Below are positions 35,721 to 41,610 of a stretch of 41,610 bases of DNA, in pieces. The position numbers and the translations under genes were made by a program. The stretch is from Thermoflexales bacterium (GTDB lineage Bacteria > Chloroflexota > Anaerolineae > J036 > Brachytrichaceae). Below the pieces are notes generated by a model. It worked only from the letters and a program-made list of their open reading frames with translations, ran no database searches and had not been told where the DNA came from. Positions within the stretch are counted from its first letter, which is position 1. Each line of letters begins with the position of its first letter. Where the stretch lies: positions 1 to 41,610 of the forward strand of contig JAIBCK010000022.1 of NCBI GenBank assembly GCA_019694215.1, given 5' to 3'.

Positions 35721-36809
35721 TTACTCCACACACTTGGTGTCAATCAAGGCACCGTCAAAGGATTCGACGACGTAGCGACCCTGGTCGACGATCAGGGTGT
35801 AGGTGTAGTCGCGGGTTTCGCACACGGCCTTGCCGGTTCGCGTGTTGGCATAGCGCCAGTATTCGCGCGAGACGACCACGGCGGAGTCGGCGGCCCGGCG
35901 CGACACGGTTGGCGCTTGAACGTAACGCATGGTGACCGAGAGCGCGGTCGCGCGGGTGGCCGAGGTCAACCCGAGCAGGCGCAACAGCGGGCTCTCCGCA
36001 AAGTCGAGCACGCTCTGACGCGGCCCGGCCTTCCAGAAGCGCGCGAGCGCCGCCTCATCGGTTCGCCCAACGTAAAACTCGATCAACTGCGCATTGAGGT
36101 CGCGCACGGTCTGCACCGGGTCGCCACCAATCGCATCGGTTGGCACGACCGTGCCAGTGATGAGCGGGGCGGCGGTCGCCGTCGCGCGTGGCGGCGGAAC
36201 GGTCGGGCTGGCCACCCCCGCGGGCGGCGCCAGGGTCACCACGGGAAGATCTGCCCGCGTCGAGGTCGGGATGGGGGTTGCGGCAGCGCCGGCAGACGGC
36301 GTGCGCGTCGGCGCGTTCGGCGGCACGACGGGTGGAATGGCGGCCTCGACCCGTGCGGTCGCAGCGGGCAGCGGCGTGGGCATCCCGCCGCGCGCCTCGG
36401 CAAACAGCTTCAGGGCGTTGGACGCGACCAGCCACACGCACAGCACCGCCAGAAACAGCAGGGCCGCGACACCCAGCAGGCTGCGCAAGTCGCGCCACTG
36501 GCGGCCATCCCGCACAACGGGCGCAGCTTCCGGAACAGATCCCTCCGCTGCGCTGACCGCTCCCTCGCCAGGTTGCGCGGTCAGCGTCTCGGCGAGCTGC
36601 GGCTTCATCTCGCGCGCGCAGGCGGCGAGCAGGCGCAGGCGATCCCGGGCCGCGGCGGCACGCACCAGCTCGCGCGTCTTGCCAAAGGCGCCCTCGCCGG
36701 GAAGCTGCGCGTAGTCCAGGCCCGTGGCCTGGGCGAGCGCGGTCAGTTCCTCCTCGTTGAAATTCTCGAAGAGGGCATCGCGCAGGCTCGTCGCCAGTCG
36801 ATCAGCCAC
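35721..36809 (-). CDS. Membrane protein with N-terminal effector-associated (death-like) domain and extracytoplasmic sensor-like domain
   Basis: A 362-aa single-pass membrane protein. Residues 1-75 match the short all-helical effector-associated domain family of Chloroflexota/cyanobacterial conflict systems: LRDALFENFNEEELTALAQA then GLDYAQLPGEG.FGKTRELV. One membrane helix at about 109-130 (LLGVAALLFLAVLCVWLVAS). A Pro/Thr/Ala-rich linker (142-225). A C-terminal NTF2-like domain (226-362: VRDLNAQLIEFYVGRTDEAA...YVVESFDG) with Cys330 and Cys360 that could pair. The death-like domain should face the cytoplasm, the NTF2-like part outside. GTG start, 6 nt after GATAAT. No NACHT, caspase or TIR gene is in the window; the partner would be elsewhere. 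Confidence 0.8.
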   Translation of the reverse strand: MADRLATSLRDALFENFNEEELTALAQATGLDYAQLPGEGAFGKTRELVRAAAARDRLRLLAACAREMKPQLAETLTAQPGEGAVSAAEGSVPEAAPVVRDGRQWRDLRSLLGVAALLFLAVLCVWLVASNALKLFAEARGGMPTPLPAATARVEAAIPPVVPPNAPTRTPSAGAAATPIPTSTRADLPVVTLAPPAGVASPTVPPPRATATAAPLITGTVVPTDAIGGDPVQTVRDLNAQLIEFYVGRTDEAALARFWKAGPRQSVLDFAESPLLRLLGLTSATRATALSVTMRYVQAPTVSRRAADSAVVVSREYWRYANTRTGKAVCETRDYTYTLIVDQGRYVVESFDGALIDTKCVE

Positions 36810-36815
36810 GCGTTG

Positions 36816-36821
36816 ATTATC
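36816..36821 (-). promoter_or_regulatory. -10 box of the death-like-domain/cytochrome operon, leaderless spacing
   Basis: Minus-strand GATAAT with 6 nt to GTG 36809. Confidence 0.6.
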
Positions 36822-36859
36822 CGCCTGCCTGCCGGCCAGCCGCCGTATCTGCGCCCAAG

Positions 36860-38407
36860 CTACAGCGGGATGTTGCCATGCTTGCGCGGCGGATTGCTGT
36901 CGCGCTTGTTGCGCAGCATCTGCAGGGCATTGATCAGGCGTGGGCGCGTCTCACGCGGCTCGATGATGTCATCGATGTGGCCCTTGGCGGCCGCGACATA
37001 CGGGTTGGCGAACTCCTCGCGGTAGTCGTTGACGAGCTCGGCCTTGCGGGCGACCGGGTCCGCGGCGCCGTTCAGCTCGCGCCGGAAGAGGATGTTCACC
37101 GCACCGTCCGGACCCATGACCGCGAGCTCGGTCGTCGGCCAGGCCAGCACCAGGTCACCGCGCGTGGCGCGCGGGCTCATGACGCAATACGCGCCGCCGT
37201 AAGCCTTGCGCGTGATCACGCAGATCTTGGGCACGGTTGCCTCGCAGTAGGCATACAACAGCTTGGCACCGCTGCGGATGATCCCGCCATGCTCCTGGGT
37301 CAGCCCGGGCAGGAAGCCCGGCACATCCTCGAAGGTGATGATGGGGATGTTAAAGCTGTCGCAGAAGCGCACGAAGCGCGCGGCCTTCTCGCTGGCGTTG
37401 ATGTCCAGCACACCGGCCAGCACCTGCGGCTGGTTGGCCACGATGCCCACCGAGTGCCCGCCCAGCCGGGCAAAGCCCACGACGATGTTGGCGGCGAAGG
37501 TGTCCTGGATCTCGAAGAAGCGGCCCTCATCGGCCACGGCGGTGATGACGCTCTTGATGTCGTAGGGCTTGTTCGGGTTGTCCGGCACGATGTGATCGAG
37601 CGCGGCATCGGTGCGCAACGGATCATCCTTGGTCGCCACCTGCGGCGGCTCTTCCAGGTTGTTGCTGGGAAGGTAGCTCAGCAGCTCCTGCATCATGAAG
37701 AGACAGTCGCCCTCGCTGTCCGCAGCAAAGTGCGCGACGCCGCTGGTCGTGGTGTGCGTCATCGCGCCGCCCAGGGTCTCAAACGTAGCATCTTCATGCG
37801 TCACGGCCTTGACGACATCCGGGCCGGTCAGGAACATGTGGCTGGTGTTCTTCACCATGAAGATGAAGTCGGTCAGGGCCGGTGAATACACGGCCCCGCC
37901 CGCGCAGGGCCCCATGATGGCCGAGAGCTGCGGGATGACACCGCTGGCCATGGTATTGCGCAGGAAGATCTCGCTGTAGCCGACCAGCGAGAACATGCCC
38001 TCCTGGATGCGCGCGCCACCGCTGTCGTTGATCGCGATCAGGGGCGCGCCGTTCTTGATCGCCATGTCCTGAATCTTGGTGATCTTGGCCGCGTGCGCCT
38101 CGCCGACGCTGCCTCCCAGCACGGTGAAGTCCTGGGCAAAGACATACACCAGCCGACCGCGAATCGTCCCCCAGCCCGTGATGACGCCATCAGTCATCAG
38201 CTTCTGCTTTTCGAGACCGAAGCCCGCCGCACGGTTTGTCACGAAGGCGTCCACCTCGCGGAAGGAGCCCTTGTCCAGCAGCAGTTCGATGCGCTCGCGG
38301 GCGGTCAGCTTGCCTTTGGCGCGATGGGCGGCCAGCTTGTCTGGCCCACCCCCGGCCTGGGATTGCGCGCGCAACTCACGGAGGCGTTCAAGCGGTGTCT
38401 GGTTCAT
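36860..38407 (-). CDS. Acyl-CoA carboxylase carboxyltransferase (propionyl-CoA type) beta subunit
   Basis: A 515-aa biotin-dependent carboxyltransferase of the PccB/MmdA family, adding CO2 from carboxybiotin to propionyl- or acetyl-CoA in the cytoplasm. Visible are [18 protein letters not shown], the first oxyanion loop [25 protein letters not shown], the second oxyanion loop [10 protein letters not shown], and the typical C-terminal [10 protein letters not shown], so the protein is full length. No biotin carboxylase or biotin carrier gene lies beside it. TATCAT is 8 nt before the ATG. Substrate (propionyl versus methylcrotonyl or decarboxylase role) cannot be fixed from motifs alone. Confidence 0.92.
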   Translation of the reverse strand: MNQTPLERLRELRAQSQAGGGPDKLAAHRAKGKLTARERIELLLDKGSFREVDAFVTNRAAGFGLEKQKLMTDGVITGWGTIRGRLVYVFAQDFTVLGGSVGEAHAAKITKIQDMAIKNGAPLIAINDSGGARIQEGMFSLVGYSEIFLRNTMASGVIPQLSAIMGPCAGGAVYSPALTDFIFMVKNTSHMFLTGPDVVKAVTHEDATFETLGGAMTHTTTSGVAHFAADSEGDCLFMMQELLSYLPSNNLEEPPQVATKDDPLRTDAALDHIVPDNPNKPYDIKSVITAVADEGRFFEIQDTFAANIVVGFARLGGHSVGIVANQPQVLAGVLDINASEKAARFVRFCDSFNIPIITFEDVPGFLPGLTQEHGGIIRSGAKLLYAYCEATVPKICVITRKAYGGAYCVMSPRATRGDLVLAWPTTELAVMGPDGAVNILFRRELNGAADPVARKAELVNDYREEFANPYVAAAKGHIDDIIEPRETRPRLINALQMLRNKRDSNPPRKHGNIPL

Positions 38408-38415
38408 GCGGGCCG

Positions 38416-38421
38416 ATGATA
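38416..38421 (-). promoter_or_regulatory. -10 box of the acyl-CoA carboxylase gene, leaderless spacing
   Basis: Minus-strand TATCAT with 8 nt to ATG 38407. Confidence 0.5.
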
Positions 38422-38448
38422 GACCATCTCGCCCGGGATACGCCGTGC

Positions 38449-39087
38449 TCAGGGCAGGTCCAGCGGCGGATTGATCGCGCCGCTGCCGGCACGGGCAATC
38501 ATCGGCATGAATTGGCGCGGCGTCAGCGGGATGGGTGTGCGGGTCGGCGTCGCCGTCGGGGTCCGTGTCGGCGTCGGCGTCGTGGTCGGCGTTGGGGTCG
38601 GGGTTGCGGTGGGCGTCCTCGTTGGCGTTGCCGTCGGGGTGCGCGTCGGCGTCGCCGTTGGCGTGTGCGTCGGGGTCGCGGTGGGGGTCCGGGTCGGCGT
38701 CATTGTCGGGGTCGCGGTCGGCGTGTTCGTCGGCGTGGCCGTGGGCGTCCGGGTCGGCGTGTTCGTCGGCGTCGCGGTCGGTGTGTTTGTCGGCGTCGCG
38801 GTCGGCGTGTTCGTCGACGTGTTCGTCGGCGTCGCGGTCGGGGTGCGTGTCGGCGTGTTTGTCGACGTCGCGGTTGGCGTGTTCGTCGACGTGGCTGTCG
38901 GCGGGTTGATCGGCGTGTCCGTTGGCGTCGGCGTCAGAATGGGCGAGTCGATCGGTGAGATCAGGTGGATGCCGTGCGGCAACTCGGGCGGAAGCGCCGC
39001 CAGGCCCAGATCATGGGCACTCAGGAGCAATAGCCAGGCTGCCAGGAAAACCAGTACGGCTGGTGCAAGAAAACGCAGGTGTCGCAT
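38449..39087 (-). CDS. Secreted Thr/Pro-repeat protein with no globular domain (copy 1)
   Basis: A 212-aa protein. Start ATG 39087 behind GGAGG; the frame reaches 39138 without support. Signal peptide with [19 protein letters not shown], then about 130 residues of [11 protein letters not shown] repeats, then a short end [20 protein letters not shown]. There is no room for an enzyme domain. Thr density suggests an extended, possibly O-glycosylated stalk. The C-terminal FMPMIAR resembles the ends of the paralog next door and of the pentaheme cytochrome. It is paralogous to 39241-39945 in its signal peptide (LG.AALP). Thr/Pro repeats could hide a sequencing-related length uncertainty. Confidence 0.7.
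   Translation of the reverse strand: MRHLRFLAPAVLVFLAAWLLLLSAHDLGLAALPPELPHGIHLISPIDSPILTPTPTDTPINPPTATSTNTPTATSTNTPTRTPTATPTNTSTNTPTATPTNTPTATPTNTPTRTPTATPTNTPTATPTMTPTRTPTATPTHTPTATPTRTPTATPTRTPTATPTPTPTTTPTPTRTPTATPTRTPIPLTPRQFMPMIARAGSGAINPPLDLP
38505..38930 (-). repeat. Low-complexity GTCGGCGT-type repeats encoding the Thr/Pro stalk
   Basis: Short imperfect repeats with GTCGGCGT/GTCGGGGT recur in 6-, 18- and 24-nt spacing. They are in frame with the T/P protein and are not a CRISPR array. Confidence 0.7.
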
Positions 39088-39157
39088 GACAGATCCTCCG
39101 GGAGGAACGGCGCGAACACCACGAAGGCCCCTTCGCATCGCGGAAACGAAACACGCC

Positions 39158-39198
39158 CACTCTTGAACCCCGCCGTGGTACGGCGGGGCTCAGAAGTG
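39158..39198 (-). terminator. Long hairpin between the two Thr/Pro-repeat genes
   Basis: Core stem CCCCGCCGT / ACGGCGGGG (39168-39176 and 39180-39188, 3-nt loop) extends to 19 bp with three mismatches. No U-run follows, so intrinsic termination is uncertain; it could equally stabilise a 3' end. It lies 42 nt after the stop of copy 2. Confidence 0.5.
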
Positions 39199-39240
39199 TG
39201 CCACGCAGGCCTCTATGCCACGCTCCAGACGTTCTCTATG

Positions 39241-39945
39241 TCAGCGGACGAGAAGTGGAAGATAGGCGCTGTAGATCGAGCCGCCATACACCACCGGGAG
39301 ATACGCCATGGCTGACAAACTCGGTGGTACGGCGGTCGGCGTTGCCGTCGGCAATGGCGTGACGCTCCGCGTGGGCGTTGGACTCTGGGTCGGCGTCGGC
39401 GTCACCGTGACGAAGCCCGTCGGCAGAAGCGTGGGCGTTGGACTCTGAGTCGGCGTCGGCGTCACGGTCAGGAAGCCCGTGGGCACCGGCGTGTTGGTCG
39501 CGCTCGGCGTGGGCGTCGGCGGCAGCGTGCCCGCTGTCGGCGTCGGTGTCACCGTGACGAAGCCCGTTGGCACTGGCGTGTTGGTCGCGCTCGGCGTGGG
39601 CGTCGGCGGCAGCGTGCCCGCCGTCGGCATTGGCGTGTTGGTCGCGCTCGGCGTGGGCGTCGGCGGCAGCGTGCCTGCTGTCGGCGTCGGTGTCACCGTG
39701 ACAAAGCCGGTCGGGATCGCGGTGGGAGTCGCACTCGAGGTCGGCGTCGGCGGCAATACGAACGGGGTCGGTGTAGCCGTCAGCGCCGGGCTCGATGTTG
39801 CGGTGTCGGTGGGGGTCGGGAGCGGCGAATCCATCATGCCATCCACCGGAAGCGCCGCCTGGCCCAGCTCATTGACGCCCAACGTCAACGCCCAGGCAGC
39901 GATGACGCCAATCAGGCTGGGGAAGAAATACCGTGTCAGACGCAT
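39241..39945 (-). CDS. Secreted Thr/Pro-repeat protein with no globular domain (copy 2)
   Basis: A 234-aa protein: signal peptide MRLTRYFFPSLIGVIAAWAL then TLGVNELGQAALP, about 160 residues of repeats whose unit is roughly PTPTAGTLPPTPTPSATNTP with inserted VPTGFVTV, and a C-terminal segment AMAYLPVVYGGSIYSAYLPLLVR split as two YLP motifs. GGAG lies 11 nt before the ATG. It ends exactly with YLPLLVR. As in copy 1 there is only leader, stalk and end tag. The 126-aa membrane protein gene is 48 nt upstream, so the genes may be in one transcript. Confidence 0.72.
   Translation of the reverse strand: MRLTRYFFPSLIGVIAAWALTLGVNELGQAALPVDGMMDSPLPTPTDTATSSPALTATPTPFVLPPTPTSSATPTAIPTGFVTVTPTPTAGTLPPTPTPSATNTPMPTAGTLPPTPTPSATNTPVPTGFVTVTPTPTAGTLPPTPTPSATNTPVPTGFLTVTPTPTQSPTPTLLPTGFVTVTPTPTQSPTPTRSVTPLPTATPTAVPPSLSAMAYLPVVYGGSIYSAYLPLLVR
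39358..39720 (-). repeat. Long tandem-like repeats within Thr/Pro protein copy 2
   Basis: Blocks of about 48-87 nt recur, for example the block around GTTGGTCGCGCTCGGCGTG (near 39494, 39581, 39638) and the flanking GTCACCGTGACGAAGCCCG (near 39402, 39548). Near identity between copies suggests recent duplication. Confidence 0.7.
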
Positions 39946-39993
39946 GTCGATGTACTCCGCGATGAAACGCCCACACGCACAGCAACCCTCGGG

Positions 39994-40374
39994 TCACCGC
40001 GCCCTCTGATTCCCGCGCCAGACCAGCCCCCAACTGATCAGCACCATCAGCGCGCCGAGTATTGCATGAAAGCCAAGCGTCGCGCGGGCCTCGCTGGATA
40101 CCCCCAGGGCAGCGCGCAGGGTCACATCGAGGACGGCGGCGGCCACGCTGGCCCCAAGCGCCACGCCGCGCGCCCAGGGCGTGCGCAGCAGGACACCCAA
40201 CCAGGCAGCGCCAAACGCAACCATCCCAGCTGCGCCAAAGACGGCGCTCAAGACGGGCGCAGCCGGCACGCCCACGTCCGGCAAGGTCCGCCGCCAGGAA
40301 ATCGCCTCCCCCAGACGCCAGACGTTCAAGCCCGTGAGCAGCAACAGCCAGGCGAGCAGCGCGCGCCTCACCAC
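39994..40374 (-). CDS. Small integral membrane protein of unknown function
   Basis: A 126-aa protein with about four hydrophobic helices (LLAWLLLLTGLNVWRL; VLSAVFGAAGMVAFGAAWLGVLL; GVALGASVAAAVLDVTLRAAL; LGFHAILGALMVLISWGLVW). It starts with GTG 40374 (or GTG 40371), inside the 3' end of the FAD oxidoreductase gene, a 4-7 nt overlap that indicates translational coupling. No family recognised. Confidence 0.7.
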   Translation of the reverse strand: MVRRALLAWLLLLTGLNVWRLGEAISWRRTLPDVGVPAAPVLSAVFGAAGMVAFGAAWLGVLLRTPWARGVALGASVAAAVLDVTLRAALGVSSEARATLGFHAILGALMVLISWGLVWRGNQRAR

Positions 40375-41279
40375 AACCCCAGGACGCGGTGGGCCATCGG
40401 CATCGCCCAGGCCGCGCCAAAGGGGCCCGCGGCCAGCGCATACAGCACCCCGATTTCGCCGGGCAATTGCCCGACCAGCGGCTCGCCATCGCGCGATACG
40501 CTGGTCACGCCGGTCTGCCGATAGGCGATCTCATCCAGCGCCTCCGGGAAGTTGTGCTTGATGAAGCGGCGCGTCACGTCGTCGGGGTCCTCGCCGGCCC
40601 CCTCCCACCGCCAGGCGCCCACCCGGGCGCGCCCATCGGCATGCTGCGCAGCCAGGATGCGCCCGTGCCCGACCACCACCGGCTGAGACAGCGCCGGCAG
40701 CTCGCCCGGGTCGAGCGGTCGGCTCACCCAGACCGCGCCACGCGCCAGCGTAATGGCATCGGCGAGATACGGGGAGATCAGGCCGGCGTAGGCATTCGTG
40801 GCCAGGATCACCCGATCGCCCAACAAACGTTCTCCACTCACGACGGCCTCGAGCGGGCTGAGCGGCTGCGCGCCCACGCGCGACAATCCCCGGGCCTCGA
40901 TGCGCTGGCGCAGGCTTATGGCGGGATGGTTGAGCAAACGGACGGAGAGCGCCACCAGATCGATCAAGGCTGCCGGGCGCTGTTCGACGCGCTCGGCCGG
41001 GTCATCCAGCCGCACGGCCCCCTCGCGCGGCAGCCAGCGCGCAGCGACCTCCCGAAACGGCACCCGCAACCGGGTTGCCCAGTCGAGCAGCTCGCGCAGG
41101 CCGGGCTCGCTGCGCTCGGAGCGTTGTGGATCGGCCATCGCCACGCCAACGGCGCGACGGGTGGCGCCATCTGCCACGCCCTGCGCGGTCATCACCGTGA
41201 CCGAGCGGCCGGCCTCGGCCAACAGGCGCGCCACGCACGCCCCGATCAGCCCGGCCCCAATGACAAGCGCGTCTGCCAT
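40368..41279 (-). CDS. DAO-type FAD-dependent oxidoreductase
   Basis: A 303-aa flavoprotein. The FAD-binding Rossmann start is ALVIGAGLIGACVARLLAEAG (20 shown in two parts: ALVIGAGLIG and ACVARLLAEA). Further marks are VILATNAYAGL (DAO family loop before the sheet domain) and the C-terminal VTSVSRDGEPLVGQLP with GPFGAAWAMPMAHRV (FAD C-terminal site). At 303 aa it is shorter than typical 370-aa glycine-oxidase-type members. Substrate unknown. The small membrane gene overlaps its end; the peroxiredoxin gene ends 17 nt upstream of its start. Confidence 0.8.
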   Translation of the reverse strand: MADALVIGAGLIGACVARLLAEAGRSVTVMTAQGVADGATRRAVGVAMADPQRSERSEPGLRELLDWATRLRVPFREVAARWLPREGAVRLDDPAERVEQRPAALIDLVALSVRLLNHPAISLRQRIEARGLSRVGAQPLSPLEAVVSGERLLGDRVILATNAYAGLISPYLADAITLARGAVWVSRPLDPGELPALSQPVVVGHGRILAAQHADGRARVGAWRWEGAGEDPDDVTRRFIKHNFPEALDEIAYRQTGVTSVSRDGEPLVGQLPGEIGVLYALAAGPFGAAWAMPMAHRVLGLW

Positions 41280-41296
41280 CCCGGCACCCCACGCGG

Positions 41297-41610
41297 TTAG
41301 CGCGCCGTCTTCTTGCTGGCGTTCCCGGCCTTGGCCGCGGGCTTGGCCTTGGCGGTCGGCTTCTTCGCCGCGGGCTTGGCTTTGGCGGCCGGCTTCTTCG
41401 CCGCGGGCTTGGCTTTGGCGGCCGGCTTGCGCGCAGGAGGCGCAGCCGACTCCACGGGAGGGGGTGTCGCCGGGGCCTCGCGTAAATAAGCCAGCACTTC
41501 CTCGGCGTGACCGACGGGCTTCACGTCCTCCCAGATCTTTTCGATCCGGCCGTTTGCATCGACGATGAACGTTGTGCGAAGCACGCCCATGTAGCTGCGC
41601 CCCATGAACG
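41297..41610 (-). CDS. bcp: Bcp-type peroxiredoxin C-terminus fused to a histone-H1-like Lys/Ala/Pro tail (5' end beyond window)
   Basis: The frame is open to the window edge. The first part, F-MGRSYMGVLRTTFIVDANGR and IEKIWEDVKPVGHAEEVLAYL, is the end of a thioredoxin-dependent peroxiredoxin (bacterioferritin comigratory protein). Its peroxidatic Cys would lie outside the window. After a Pro-rich hinge (ATPPPVESAAPP) comes about 45 residues of KPAAKAKPAAK repeats ending ASKKTAR, as in H1-like nucleic-acid-binding tails. The tail would give a DNA- or membrane-binding patch. No ribosome-binding information is available. Confidence 0.85.
   Translation of the reverse strand, partial: FMGRSYMGVLRTTFIVDANGRIEKIWEDVKPVGHAEEVLAYLREAPATPPPVESAAPPARKPAAKAKPAAKKPAAKAKPAAKKPTAKAKPAAKAGNASKKTAR
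41358..41423 (-). repeat. Two identical 33-bp copies encoding KPAAKAKPAAK
   Basis: 41358-41390 and 41391-41423 are identical at every base; a partial copy precedes and follows. The identity at nucleotide level suggests recent slippage within the tail. Confidence 0.8.

Noticed and set aside
36860-38407. Acetyl-CoA carboxylase AccD as identity for the carboxyltransferase
   Set aside because: No N-terminal zinc ribbon, and the [10 protein letters not shown] end plus 515-aa length fit the propionyl-type beta chain instead.
38505-39720. CRISPR-like regular repeats
   Set aside because: Repeats are short, imperfect, in frame, and encode Thr/Pro segments after a signal peptide. No unique spacers of constant length are present.

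Overview
The window is high-GC bacterial DNA, most likely from a member of the Chloroflexota (Anaerolineae-like). The reasons are lipoproteins and secreted proteins with long Thr/Pro linkers, many genes whose -10 box lies 6-10 nt before the start codon (leaderless style), an exported pentaheme cytochrome, an effector-associated (death-like) domain protein, and sugar ABC transporters with T/P-linked binding proteins. This is inferred from gene content; no rRNA or tRNA gene was seen to confirm it.

Region 1 (1-4100) is an accessory island, visibly less GC-rich than the rest. Read on the minus strand it holds a lipoprotein, a frameshifted fragment of an RHS core, a HEAT-repeat protein whose start overlaps the RHS fragment's stop, a headless toxin-tip-like remnant, and an intact double-CXXCG (SitI6-like) putative immunity gene. 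A probable IS3-type transposase scrap and two heptamer repeat tracts lie around it. I read it as a decayed polymorphic-toxin locus that kept its candidate immunity genes.

Region 2 (4100-8430) starts with mntH behind a promoter flanked by two DtxR/MntR-like palindromes. It is followed by a C-methyltransferase-like gene, a convergent polyprenol-phosphate-mannose synthase-like gene, and a sugar-ABC ATPase with its own promoter and terminator.

Region 3 (8500-19050) is metabolic and envelope: a GT39/PMT-like membrane glycosyltransferase, divergent threonine ammonia-lyase plus an MFS exporter, a GNAT-like protein with a WbaP-like sugar-phosphate transferase, divergent kbl and tdh (threonine to glycine plus acetyl-CoA), a DinB-fold protein and an acyl-ACP thioesterase.

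Region 4 (19055-26525) holds an AlbA_2/Schlafen-type regulator, a ComEC whose C-terminal metallo-beta-lactamase-like domain has lost its metal motif, and a sugar ABC operon (binding protein, hairpin, two permeases) with palindromic operator candidates upstream.

Region 5 (26526-41610) holds DUF3891, a 1019-residue kinase/M23/class-III aminotransferase fusion, DUF6882, a coupled M28 peptidase / PstS-like lipoprotein / YjjX-like NTPase operon, a two-gene operon joining a membrane death-like-domain protein to the pentaheme cytochrome, an acyl-CoA carboxylase beta chain, two nearly domainless Thr/Pro-repeat secreted proteins, a DAO-type oxidoreductase, and a peroxiredoxin carrying a histone-H1-like tail (cut by the window end).

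The points I find most worth following are the death-like-domain/cytochrome pair, a shared C-terminal aromatic/hydrophobic-Pro-hydrophobic-Arg tag on the exported proteins that have no other anchor, the toxin-tip remnant with its intact immunity gene, and the degenerate ComEC nuclease-like domain.
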